64,000 nucleotides of DNA from Richelia intracellularis HH01 (GTDB lineage: Bacteria; Cyanobacteriota; Cyanobacteriia; Cyanobacteriales; Nostocaceae), in assembly GCF_000350105.1 (NCBI RefSeq), contig NZ_CAIY01000052.1, forward strand, positions 1 to 64,000, read 5' to 3'. The notes under the pieces are model-generated. The model did no database searches. It worked only from the letters and a program-made list of their open reading frames with translations, and was not told the DNA's origin. Shown one piece after another: positions 1 to 9,751 of the stretch (positions are counted from its first letter, which is position 1; every line of letters starts with the position of its first letter). A program made the translations under genes and the position numbers.

Positions 1-454
1 ATTAACATAGTATAAATAGATTATTTTTGATTGTATGGAAGATCAAATATATATTAATTTAATTAAATTAATATATATAAAAATTTCATTAGGACCGAAA
101 TATCAAGAATATTTTATTTTTTTCCGGAAGACTATATATTTACCTAGTTGCTATTAATAATAACTATTTAATAACTATTTAGCTATGACAATAAAAAAGA
201 TAAGTGTTTGAACCTTAATCTAGCCAGATTAATAAATTTATAATTTTCCTACCTGCTTAAATTGTAGACAATTGGTTCATTATAGTTAATATAGGTGTAT
301 TTACTAATAATAGCTGTTAGTTAACTAGCTGTAATTATTCTGCTTGCAATCACTATAAAAAAATTAAAAATTACTGCATAGGCAAGTGCTTATAACTCAT
401 ATAAAAACTCATATGTGGTAGTAGCGACAAAAATAATAAAAATTAGTAAAAGTT
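1..454. other. AT-rich spacer with a perfect AT palindrome
   Basis: There is no convincing gene in this stretch. Positions 47-78 form a perfect 32-nt palindrome made only of A and T, which could simply be low-complexity DNA. The rest is presumably the upstream region of the sensor kinase at 455, but I see no clear promoter. Confidence 0.5.
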
Positions 455-2497
455 ATGAAAATACAATCACTATATACATCTGGGGATATATGTGGATTCA
501 GAAAGAATAATCAATGCTTACATGAAAATAATTCTTTATTGGAGCAGGATACTAAATCCAATTCACTGTCAAATAGAATCTATGATAATTCACAAACGAA
601 AATAAATATCCTTTTTTTAGCTGAAATTCTTGATCTAATTAATGATGCAGTTATTATAACTGACACTGAATATAAAGTCACTTATTGGAATCATAAAGCA
701 GAGAAATTATATGGTATAAAAACTACAGAAATTATCGGTGAAATTTTGACAGTTGCCTTTGAGCCCTTATGGTCATACTCTCAACAACAGCAAGCTTATA
801 CTGATGCCCTAGAACAGTATGGTTTTTGGAAAGGAGAAAATATTCATCTTAAGAAAAACGGTGAAAAAATCTATGTGGATTCTTCAATTTTTGTTTTAGA
901 AGAAAAGTTTTGTGGATTCTTATGGATAATAAAAGACTTGGACAATATATATTATGAAAGAAGTTTACGTCAAATTGCTGAATACAAGGTTAAGGAACAA
1001 TCTACCTTAATTGATTTTACAAGAGATGCAATTCTTATGTTGAACTTTGACGGAGAGATTATATTTTGTAATGAGGGAGGATACAGGACTTATGGTTGGG
1101 AATCAAGTCAGATGCACGGCAAAAATATACGTCAAATATTGTACGATGATAGCAGTTTGCCACAAATTGAATTTGCTCTGAATAAAGTATTGGAGAATGG
1201 AGAATGGTATGGCGAATTATATCACTTGTGCAAAAACGGGCAAAAAATAATTCTTGAAGCTAGATGGATACTAATTAGAGATAACCAAGATAATCCTCAA
1301 TCAATTTTGACTGCGGCTACTGATATTACAGAAAAAAAACAATTAGAAACACAATTTCTCCGTACTCAAAGGCTACAAAGTATTGGCAGTTTAGCAACTG
1401 GTATTGCCCATGATTTAAATAATATTCTTACTCCGATTTTAGCAGTAGCTCAGTTATTACCTTTAAAGTTGCCATGTATCAATGAAAATACCAAAGGATT
1501 ACTGAATATTGTCCTGGATAACTGTAAGCGTGGCAGCGATTTAATCAAACAAATTCTTGTGTTTGCAAGAGGTGCAGAAACTCAATATATGAATTTACAG
1601 GTAGGACATATACTTGTAGAAGTCGCCAGAGTTATCAGGCAGACTTTTCCTAAATCCATGGAGATTTGCATGGACATTTCTACTAGAGAATTATGGATGG
1701 TCTTTGCTGATGCTACTCAACTACATCAGGTATTGATGAATCTATGTCTAAATGCTAGAGATGCTATGGCCAATGGTGGTACTCTCACCCTGGCAATAGG
1801 CAACTTTTTTATTGATGAAAATCATGCTGGGATACACTTGGATGCCAATGTTGGTCCCTACGTGGTCGTGACAATTTCGGATACGGGATGTGGAATTCAA
1901 ACAGAAAATTTGGGCCGTATTTTTGAACCTTTTTTTACAACAAAAGAGTTGGGAAAAGGTACAGGATTAGGACTCTCTACAGTATTAGGTATTATAAAAA
2001 GTCATGGTGGTTTTGTAGATGTATGTAGTGAGGTTGATAGGGGTACCTGCTTTAAGATCTACTTGCCTGCAGTTGAAAGTATAGAAAAAGTAGAATTTTC
2101 AGAGTTAGAACCAACACAAGGTATCGAAGAATTAATTTTAGTTGTGGATGATGAGAAAACTATTTTAGAAATGACTAAAACTTCCCTAGAAGCTTATAAT
2201 TACCGGGTTTTAATTGCAAAAGATGGGATTGAGGCAATCACATTACTGTCTCAACATGAGTATAAAATTAAAGCAGTATTAATTGATTTTATAATGCCCA
2301 TTTTAGATACTAAAATAACCATTAGTACCCTCAAAAAAATAAATCCCCAAGTTCCTATTATCATCATGAGTGGATTAGCTTCGGATGAAGTAATTACAAA
2401 AACATCTAGTAGTGATTTTCAAGCATTTTTAGCCAAACCATTCACCACTTGGGAACTCCTAAGCACCCTAAAACAAGTTATAAATCAATCTAAATAA
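455..2497 (+). CDS. Hybrid PAS-PAS sensor histidine kinase with C-terminal receiver
   Basis: This is a 680-residue cytoplasmic-looking hybrid two-component sensor with no obvious membrane segment. Domains in order are PAS (about 55-165), PAS (about 180-295), HisKA with the phospho-acceptor H319 in GIAHDLNN, and an HATPase with N box (NLCLNARDAM, 429-438), G1 (DTGCGI, 476-481), F box (FEPFFTTK, 490-497) and G2 (GTGLGLS, 502-508). A receiver domain (about 560-678) has acidic DD at 565-566, phospho-acceptor D611 and K661. All catalytic motifs are intact, so it should autophosphorylate and relay to its own receiver. The first 50 residues are low-complexity. No cognate regulator gene is adjacent, so the input signal and output are unknown. 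Confidence 0.93.
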   Translation: MKIQSLYTSGDICGFRKNNQCLHENNSLLEQDTKSNSLSNRIYDNSQTKINILFLAEILDLINDAVIITDTEYKVTYWNHKAEKLYGIKTTEIIGEILTVAFEPLWSYSQQQQAYTDALEQYGFWKGENIHLKKNGEKIYVDSSIFVLEEKFCGFLWIIKDLDNIYYERSLRQIAEYKVKEQSTLIDFTRDAILMLNFDGEIIFCNEGGYRTYGWESSQMHGKNIRQILYDDSSLPQIEFALNKVLENGEWYGELYHLCKNGQKIILEARWILIRDNQDNPQSILTAATDITEKKQLETQFLRTQRLQSIGSLATGIAHDLNNILTPILAVAQLLPLKLPCINENTKGLLNIVLDNCKRGSDLIKQILVFARGAETQYMNLQVGHILVEVARVIRQTFPKSMEICMDISTRELWMVFADATQLHQVLMNLCLNARDAMANGGTLTLAIGNFFIDENHAGIHLDANVGPYVVVTISDTGCGIQTENLGRIFEPFFTTKELGKGTGLGLSTVLGIIKSHGGFVDVCSEVDRGTCFKIYLPAVESIEKVEFSELEPTQGIEELILVVDDEKTILEMTKTSLEAYNYRVLIAKDGIEAITLLSQHEYKIKAVLIDFIMPILDTKITISTLKKINPQVPIIIMSGLASDEVITKTSSSDFQAFLAKPFTTWELLSTLKQVINQSK

Positions 2498-3743
2498 AAT
2501 GATTGTATGATCAGGTAGTCTTATTGGTTGATGATGCTAAGGAGTAATACGTAGATTTTTTCTTACTATCATTTTTTACTGTAGCAACTATACAATCCGG
2601 CTTTCCATTCTCATTCGGAAGTTTTAAAGAGTAAAGCAAAATTTACTCCCTCTCTACATCTAAATGCAAGATATAACTGATAGAGAGATGATGAAAGGCC
2701 ATACTTTTTAATTTGCTTACTTATTCCTTACATTAGCTTTCCTTAGTTTTTTGCTTGCTCAATGCTTATAATTTTCTCTGTCTATTTACTGACTTCTTAT
2801 AACCCCTATTTTTAAATAAATCTACTGCCTAGCTACTAAGCTGAGTTTATGCCTACGGATAATTATTAGCTTAACTCCGAGTATTCAATGTATGAACAAG
2901 CAAAACTATCACCTTGATATCTGAGACTAGAACGTGCAAATATAGAGATCCAGCAGGATGTACAAGTGTATTTAACAAATACCTTTCATTGTATATACTG
3001 TTTTCATAAACGGCTTAAAAATGGCAGTTTATTTGAAAGACATCCTACTCCCAGAGGTTGCAGTTTGGATTTCTATATCAATTAAGATACTATTAAAAGT
3101 TCATATAAAAATATTATTAATAGTCAATATCTAAATAGTTATGTTGGTAAGGATATTAAATAATATAAATCACTTATCAAGAACAGTAATTTTTTCTAGA
3201 ATCTTTAATCATAATTCATAATGGGCAAGGCTAGAGAGGTTTATAGAGTTTAAGAAAACATCAGACGAGTTCATAAGTTTTATTAATAGCAAAGATCACT
3301 TTGCAAGCATATATTTGCTTGTAGCTTTGACGTAGAAATCTTTATGCAGTGGTTAATGAAGCTTTTTTGTATTACTCAGATATAAATTCTTTAGATCTAA
3401 GTAATACAAAAAAGCTGTCGATATTAATCAAGAATTTGGGTTGTAAAGTTTATCTTTGTTTGTTTTATGGAATATTGATAATTATTTGAGACTATGGGTT
3501 ATTACCCGAAACTTGGGAAAATTCTCTGTATGTTGCCATGAACTAAATCATAGTCAAAAAATTGTTGCTATTTCTTGTCTGTGATAATCTTTCAAAGATT
3601 CTATGGCTTTATAATAAATAACAAAATGCATTTTATCTTTTACTTTTAGTTAAGTAGCCAAAATCCAAAATTGTTTTAACTATTACAAATGACTGCTAAA
3701 TTATGATCATCTTATACATAAGCAATACTTTCAGCTAGCACTA
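2498..3743. other. 1.2-kb gene-free spacer with a long hairpin
   Basis: I see no intact gene. Around 2960-3160 a plus-strand frame reads somewhat like protein but is broken by stops, so it may be a gene relic. A near-perfect 22-bp inverted repeat lies at 3360-3416 (listed separately). Confidence 0.45.
3360..3416. repeat. 22-bp inverted repeat (hairpin)
   Basis: The arms 3360-3381 and 3395-3416 are complementary over 22 bp with one mismatch, around a 13-nt loop. No gene end is close by: the kinase stops 0.86 kb upstream and the ABC gene starts 0.33 kb downstream. A terminator role is therefore not obvious. Confidence 0.75.
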
Positions 3744-4757
3744 ATGATTGAAGTTGAGAATTTAAGTAAAAGATACGGTTATACCACTGCGATTTCGGAT
3801 ATTACTTTCAATGTTGAACGCGGAGAAATTCTTGGTTTCCTCGGGCCTAATGGTGCAGGGAAGACAACTACTATGAGGATTTTAGCTGGTTATTTGCCGG
3901 CAACGAGTGGAACAGTTCGAATTGCTGGGTATAATATCCAAAAAGATTCTCTGTTGGTACGTCGGCAAATTGGTTATTTACCAGAAACTCCTCCCTTGTA
4001 TCCAGAGATGACAGTGGAAGGATTTTTATATTTTGTAGCTCGTATTAAGGGAGTATCACCAGGTGACCGCGCGGATAAAGTCAAATCGGCCATAATACGG
4101 TGTAATCTTCAAGATAATTGTTATACTATCATACGCAAACTTTCTAAGGGGTATCGTCAACGTGTAGGTATTGCCCAAGCTATTATTCATGATCCGCCAG
4201 CAATTATATTAGATGAACCAACGGTAGGATTAGATCCACGGCAAATCATTGAGGTGAGAAACTTAATCAGAAATTTAGCTGGTAGTCATACAATTCTTCT
4301 GTCTACTCACATTTTGTCGGAAGTTAGCATGACATGTAGTCGGGTAGTAATTATTAATCGTGGAAAAGTAGTAGCCACAAATAGCCCGGAAAAGCTAATG
4401 GCTGATATAGTAAGTAATTATAACTATAAGCTGGAAGTTAGCGGGGAAGTTAATTTAGTTCGGGAATTATTACAAAACATACCAGGAGTTGTTTCCATTG
4501 AGGTTATACCTACTAACGAAAAGTCCGATCAAAACAATAACAGAACCAATCGTACTAATTTGCTAGTTATATCTAAGCCTGGAACTGAATTAGGTGAAAG
4601 CATTTCTACCCTTTTAATACAACATGGATTCGGTTTGCATCAAATGCAACGGGTTAGTGCAACTTTAGAAGATGTATTCTTACAACTAACTACAGCGGAG
4701 AAGAATCTGCAATCTAATACAATGACATCAACAATACACAAGGAGATATTAGCTTAG
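3744..4757 (+). CDS. ABC transporter ATP-binding protein, GldA type
   Basis: This is a 337-residue ABC ATPase of the ABC-2 export class. Visible motifs are Walker A GPNGAGKTT (34-42), the GYLPE segment in the Q-loop position (77-81), signature LSKGYRQR (133-140), Walker B AIILDEP (153-159) and H-loop STHI (187-190). A C-terminal extension of about 115 residues follows, as in GldA-like exporters. The stop codon abuts the ATG of the permease gene with no gap, so the two are translationally coupled. The next gene encodes a GldG-type auxiliary protein. This trio (gldA-gldF-gldG) is named for gliding in Bacteroidetes, but it is also common in cyanobacteria, where its substrate is not established. 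Gliding should not be assumed. Confidence 0.92.
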   Translation: MIEVENLSKRYGYTTAISDITFNVERGEILGFLGPNGAGKTTTMRILAGYLPATSGTVRIAGYNIQKDSLLVRRQIGYLPETPPLYPEMTVEGFLYFVARIKGVSPGDRADKVKSAIIRCNLQDNCYTIIRKLSKGYRQRVGIAQAIIHDPPAIILDEPTVGLDPRQIIEVRNLIRNLAGSHTILLSTHILSEVSMTCSRVVIINRGKVVATNSPEKLMADIVSNYNYKLEVSGEVNLVRELLQNIPGVVSIEVIPTNEKSDQNNNRTNRTNLLVISKPGTELGESISTLLIQHGFGLHQMQRVSATLEDVFLQLTTAEKNLQSNTMTSTIHKEILA

Positions 4758-5570
4758 ATGGCTATTATATTCGGTAATATCGTCGCTATTTATCGCCGAG
4801 AATTGCAAAGCTATTTTGTATCACCTTTAGCTTATATTATTGCTGGGATATTTTGGCTTTTATCAGGATTATTTCTTATTTCAATTTTGATTGGGCCTGA
4901 TGGTATTTTGTCAGTAGTAGAATTATTAGATGCACAGAAGTCACGAATTTCAACACCCATACCACCAATCGATGTAGCTTACGAATTTCTACAAACATTT
5001 TTAGACAGAATGGGTTGGTTACTATTATTTATTTCACCAATTTTATCCATGGGACTTTATAGTCAGGAACGCAAGCAAGGTACTTTAGAATTACTTGCAA
5101 CTTCCCCTATTACTAATTGGTCTGTAGCATTAGGAAAGCTTTTAGGAGTAGTCACGTTTTTTATTACTATGATCTTACCAATTTTTGCATTGGAAAATAT
5201 TATTTTAAGTTATGCAAATCCTTCAATTTCACTATTAATCCCTATAGTTGGTCATATTGGATTGATTTTACTAGCAGCTGCCATTCTATCTTTAGGAATG
5301 TTCATATCTTCTTTAACAGAAAGTACAGTGTTTTCTGCTATACTCACCTTTGCAGCAACTTTACTGCTACTTTTTTTTGATATAATTGCTCGAGGTATTG
5401 GTGGTAGCTTTGGGTATGTTTTAGGTTATTTGTCTCCAATTAAGCACTATAACAGTTTTATTCAGGGAATTTTTGACACTAGCAGTTTGATATTTTTTAG
5501 TAGTTATATTGTACTAGGTATTTTTCTCACATCTCAATCCATTGATGTACTAAATTCTCAACGTGAGTAG
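4758..5570 (+). CDS. ABC-2 type permease, GldF type
   Basis: This 270-residue integral membrane protein is the permease partner of the ATPase just upstream, starting at the base after its stop. It has about six hydrophobic segments (roughly 25-45, 86-101, 125-148, 162-185, 190-212, 243-261). The motif SQERKQGTLELLATSPI (102-118) is typical of ABC-2 permeases. Full length for the family. The GldG-like gene follows 58 bp downstream, which supports one operon. Confidence 0.9.
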   Translation: MAIIFGNIVAIYRRELQSYFVSPLAYIIAGIFWLLSGLFLISILIGPDGILSVVELLDAQKSRISTPIPPIDVAYEFLQTFLDRMGWLLLFISPILSMGLYSQERKQGTLELLATSPITNWSVALGKLLGVVTFFITMILPIFALENIILSYANPSISLLIPIVGHIGLILLAAAILSLGMFISSLTESTVFSAILTFAATLLLLFFDIIARGIGGSFGYVLGYLSPIKHYNSFIQGIFDTSSLIFFSSYIVLGIFLTSQSIDVLNSQRE

Positions 5571-5628
5571 CTTTAAGAATATAGGTAAAGACTCACTTTT
5601 AAGGGTAAGAAAAAAGAATTAGTCAGCT

Positions 5629-7251
5629 ATGAAGATTATTGCAGGTAAACTAATTTTGGAATATGGGTTTTGGTTAAATCTATTTTTAATTGCTGCAGGT
5701 TTAACAGTGGGTTTTATCTCTGAGAGATGGGATATTATCCCTTTTACTCTAATTGTAATTGGGGTAGTGCTCACAATTGCTTGGTTGCTCTGGCAAAGTA
5801 AACGTACCAATTTGTGGGCAAGACGTTCCGCACAAAGCAGTACCAATGCAATTCTGGCTACCACTGCAGTAGTAGTAATCCTCAGTTTGATTAACTTTTT
5901 AGGAGCTCGCTACTCTATAAGACAAGATTTAACAGAGAATCAATTGTTTACACTTGCTCCTCAATCTAAAGAATTGGTACGTTCCTTAAAATCACCAGTC
6001 AAAGTTTGGATATTTGATATCACCCAAAATGCTCGAGAAAAAGAATTGTTGGTCAATTACCAGCGACAAAGTTCAAAATTCAAGTTTGAGTATGTTGATA
6101 CCCAAGCAAAACCCTCATTGGTAAAGAAATTTGGGGTAGATAATAATGTAAGAGCATTTTTGGAATCTGGCAAACGCCAAGTGAAAATAGTCGACTTTAA
6201 TGAGCCACTAACAGAAATTAAGCTTACTAACTGCCTACAAAAACTTATTAGTACCGATGTCTTAACAATATATTTTCTTAAGGGTCATAGTGAAGACATC
6301 TTAGATAGTATTGATAGTAACATGTCCAAGGCGGTGGAAGCATTAGCAGAGATGAATTTAATTGCAAAACCGCTAACTTTCACTAACAAATCTCTGGTTC
6401 CTGATGATGCTGCTGTAGTGATTGTAGGTGGAGACAGTCAAGATTTATTTCCAAATGAAATTAAGCTCTTACAAGCTTACCTCAAGCGTGGTGGCAACTT
6501 GCTATTAATGTTTAACCCTAGAACAGCTCAGAATTTAGATCCTTTACTTAGTGAATGGGGAGTATCAATAGATCCTCGATTAGTAGTAGATATATCTGGG
6601 AGTGCAATTCTAGGACCTGCAGTTTCTTTAGTTAATAACTATGGGCAGCATCCTATTACGAAGAATTTTGGGAATAAAACTTCTTTTTATCAGTTTGCTC
6701 GACCAATAAATACTAAAACTGTAGAAGGAGTGCAATCCAATCCTTTTCTTTTAACTAAGCCCTATCCTCATAGTTGGGCAGAAAGCGATTTAAACAGTGA
6801 AATTTTAAGATTTAATGAAAAAACTGATCGCAAAGGTCCTCTAGCTTTGGGTATAGCACTAAAAAGGAAAATAGTAGGAAAAACAGATAATTCTGGCTAT
6901 GAAGCAAGCTATTCTAATACTTTATCTCCAGTTTTGCCTATTACTTCACACGTACATGCAACTAATACTAAGAGTACGAATAGGGAAAGTCGATTAGTTG
7001 TTATTGGTAATTCCAATTTTGCTAGTAATTCTTGGTTCCAGAAAGCATTAAATGGAGATGTTTTCCTCAATTCTGTTACGTGGTTAAGTCAAAGAGACTT
7101 TCAACCTTTGTCAATCCGCCCCAAAGAAGCTAAGAATAGGAGAATTAATCTAAGTCCAGCCCAGGCAAGTTTGTTAACAATATTTTCCCTCGTTATTTTA
7201 CCGTTAATTGGTATTATCGGAGCCGTACCTGTATGGTGGCAAAGAAGATGA
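5629..7251 (+). CDS. GldG-like ABC transporter auxiliary protein
   Basis: This 540-residue membrane-anchored protein resembles the ABC-type uncharacterised auxiliary family (GldG / PF09822-like). It has hydrophobic segments near 13-30, 37-55 and 78-96, then a long soluble domain. In that domain AVVIVGGDSQDLFPNEIKLLQAYLKRGGNLLLMFNP (about 264-299) is the recognisable core. A final hydrophobic segment (about 510-535) precedes the RR end. It follows the ATPase and permease genes and probably forms the extracytoplasmic part of that exporter. Family assignment is by pattern and context; the transported substrate is unknown. Confidence 0.85.
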   Translation: MKIIAGKLILEYGFWLNLFLIAAGLTVGFISERWDIIPFTLIVIGVVLTIAWLLWQSKRTNLWARRSAQSSTNAILATTAVVVILSLINFLGARYSIRQDLTENQLFTLAPQSKELVRSLKSPVKVWIFDITQNAREKELLVNYQRQSSKFKFEYVDTQAKPSLVKKFGVDNNVRAFLESGKRQVKIVDFNEPLTEIKLTNCLQKLISTDVLTIYFLKGHSEDILDSIDSNMSKAVEALAEMNLIAKPLTFTNKSLVPDDAAVVIVGGDSQDLFPNEIKLLQAYLKRGGNLLLMFNPRTAQNLDPLLSEWGVSIDPRLVVDISGSAILGPAVSLVNNYGQHPITKNFGNKTSFYQFARPINTKTVEGVQSNPFLLTKPYPHSWAESDLNSEILRFNEKTDRKGPLALGIALKRKIVGKTDNSGYEASYSNTLSPVLPITSHVHATNTKSTNRESRLVVIGNSNFASNSWFQKALNGDVFLNSVTWLSQRDFQPLSIRPKEAKNRRINLSPAQASLLTIFSLVILPLIGIIGAVPVWWQRR

Positions 7252-8109
7252 TAATATTCTGGGTTTAACTAAATAAACTAATTAAACTTCCTTATTATCT
7301 GTATATATGGATAGTAAATTATGTTTATCACACTTCCTATTCGCTCGTATAAATCTAACAAGTAAGTCAATTATTTACCTGGCTAATTCAAGTATAAGGC
7401 CGAGATAAAATTGTAAGAAACTACTTGGTAGAACCTAAACTAGGATTAACATATTTCAAGTAATAGCATAAGTATGCAAAAGGTATACCTATATAATCTA
7501 GATATGAAATATTGAGATAAGTTATTAATATGGTAAACTTTATGGATTATCGATAAATTAATAAATAACAAATAAATCATATTTATTTGTCTAAGAACAG
7601 ATTGATAGAAAGTCAGAATCAACGTATATAAAATAAAGATTTACAGAGATTTGAATAGTATAATATTATCTAGATTAGTATCAATAAACATATATCATAA
7701 GAAATAAGAAAACGTGATAATACGAAAGAAGTAAGGGATACCAGAAGAAAAAATTAAAAATATTAGGATATCTTAATTATAAGAAAATTTGCAGTTTGTG
7801 GATAAAACAGGAACAGCAGAACAGCGATGCTAGACAGTAATAGGAAAAATATACTAATTAAATCAAAAACATCATCAGAGTATATAAACTATGAGAAAAT
7901 AATAGTAATAGTCATATAAATTTTGTATTTAGATTTATTAAAATAAAAGTTAGTACTAGTTATCATTAAGTGAGAGATTAATATACTGGTATTTGATTGA
8001 TGCCTATATCGATTGTTTAATTTCAAAGGGTATATTTAGTCAAATTATCTGATATAGCCATCAATATAATACTTTCTTTAATTACTCAAATTTGGTCTTT
8101 AAATCTAAT
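7252..8109. other. Degraded spacer splitting the gld-type cluster
   Basis: These 0.86 kb are AT-rich with frequent stops in all frames. They separate the GldG gene from the DUF4340 gene, which normally sit close together in cyanobacteria. I find no recognisable coding remnant. Confidence 0.4.
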
Positions 8110-8742
8110 ATGCAATTAAAAAGAAATACTTTGATTTTGATTTTACTAGCTTTGAGCTTAAGTGGTTTTGTCTACTTCCAAGAGATGAATGGTAACATCA
8201 AAAAGCGTCAAGCCAATAGCAAAGAAGAACCAATATTTTTATTGGCAGAGGAAAATGTTCAATCTTTGATTATCAATAATAATAATTATGTTATAAGTTT
8301 AGAACGCAATCAAAAATATGAAAAGCCAAAATGGTTAATTACTGCACCAGAAAAGGCATTGGCAAATGATGCAATAGTTACTTATTTAACTGATTTGCTG
8401 TTCAATAGTAAAAGCTTCCGCACCTTATCAGTAAAGATTAACACAATAAAAGAATTTGGTTTAGAACCACCTCAAAGCAGAATAACTATAAAACTTAAAA
8501 ACCAAAAATACTATACGCTTGTTTTAGGCAATTATACTTATCATAAGAAGTACATATATGCACAAATAAAAAGTTCAATAGATAAAAAAAGCAGTTATGT
8601 AGAGGTTCTATTAGTATCAAAAGATTTTGCTAATGCTATAAATCGCCAATTCTCAGAGTGGAAACAACTTGCACCTGTAAAAAATAATCATTCAAAACTG
8701 TTATCCATTATTCCACAATCTATATACATCAAAAAATACTAG
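8110..8742 (+). CDS. DUF4340 domain protein
   Basis: This 210-residue protein has an N-terminal membrane anchor (about residues 5-23, starting MQLKRNTLILILLALSLSG) followed by a soluble domain with the DUF4340 pattern: AEENVQSLIINNNNYVISLER, then PKWLITAPEKALANDAIVTYLTDLL, then EFGLEPPQSRITIKL. I use the ATG at 8110 rather than a TTG six codons upstream, because it places the anchor at the N terminus. DUF4340 genes usually accompany GldA/F/G-type exporters, which matches the genes upstream. The molecular role is unknown. Confidence 0.8.
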   Translation: MQLKRNTLILILLALSLSGFVYFQEMNGNIKKRQANSKEEPIFLLAEENVQSLIINNNNYVISLERNQKYEKPKWLITAPEKALANDAIVTYLTDLLFNSKSFRTLSVKINTIKEFGLEPPQSRITIKLKNQKYYTLVLGNYTYHKKYIYAQIKSSIDKKSSYVEVLLVSKDFANAINRQFSEWKQLAPVKNNHSKLLSIIPQSIYIKKY

Positions 8743-9541
8743 GAAAGGCCTCAACTCCATGTCTTTGATAGCCTAAAGTTGATTTGAGTCAAACTATATA
8801 TACATTGTATAAAGACTACTTTCAATGATATTGACTATTGATGAAATACATAAAAGAAATGCTAATAATATTCCTTTTTAATAAATATCCCATTTTAGTG
8901 TTTATCTTAATTCTCTAATACTACACACCTTTACGAAATTTTTGTTAATCCACATGCTTAGGTATGATACGAAGAAACTCTTATTCCATCAGCTCTTTAA
9001 CTACTGGCCCTTAATTATTTGCTGCATGATAGCAGTGAATCCCAAACGGTCAGATTTAGTGGGGCTAATTATAGAAATATGTCTACCTAAACACTATTAT
9101 ATGTAATAACTCTCTAGATGAATATATAATGAATTTCATGATATTCATTGTTATTATAATAATCTTGCTAATTGAGGATTAATGCCTTGTTCCAACCAGA
9201 TTCTGAATATAATATCTTATATCGAGTATAGATAAGACTTTTATTATCAATAAATAACAGCAAATTTCGTCTAAATAAATGTATACAGAATAATTATAAG
9301 CAGACCAGTCATATTTTATGATGACAATATTATCCCCAGTGTGACCATATATTACAAACTCAGTAAATGTTTGAGATGCAGGAATCGCAAAGGGGATCTT
9401 TATAATGGGAATAAAACTTTTGTGTTCTCGGACAACTGTGAGCTCATAGTTTATATTTACTGAAATTATGTCTTGGAGGGAATTGTATAACCAATTATTC
9501 TAAGTCCAAATGGAAGAAATTTAAATCCATCATTTAATTTT
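8743..9541. other. 0.8-kb spacer, no gene seen
   Basis: AT-rich with stops in all frames. A minus-strand stretch around 8930-9060 reads partly like protein but is interrupted, so at most it is a relic. Confidence 0.4.
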
Positions 9542-9751
9542 TCAGTCATCCAGCAAACTCATTAAAGCTTGAAAATCAGATTCTGGTTGTGACTTGATTT
9601 GTACCTGCAACTCGGCTAATTGGCGCTGTAAATCTTGTGCAACATGAGGCATATTACCTTCAATTGCAATTTTTAATTGGTCTTGTTTGATTTTAATTTT
9701 TCGTTGTATCTCATGTTCCATAGATATTGTTTGATTCTCTTCTGTAATCAT
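9542..9751 (-). CDS. Small conserved-looking coiled-coil protein
   Basis: A 69-residue, mostly helical, Gln/Glu/Lys-rich protein with a predicted coiled coil across about 10-55 (EIQRKIKIKQDQLKIAIEG, then VAQDLQRQLAELQVQIK) and an acidic end (LLDD). A good ribosome-binding site (AGGAG, seven bases before the ATG) supports this start over an internal Met at residue 11. It stands alone between long spacers. I do not recognise the family, and no function can be assigned. Confidence 0.6.
   Translation of the reverse strand: MITEENQTISMEHEIQRKIKIKQDQLKIAIEGNMPHVAQDLQRQLAELQVQIKSQPESDFQALMSLLDD

Noticed and set aside
47-78. 32-nt perfect AT palindrome as a functional site
   Set aside because: Composed only of A and T in low-complexity DNA, so chance symmetry is likely.
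3744-7251. Gliding motility machinery
   Set aside because: The GldA/F/G names come from Bacteroidetes. In cyanobacteria this exporter has no demonstrated link to gliding.
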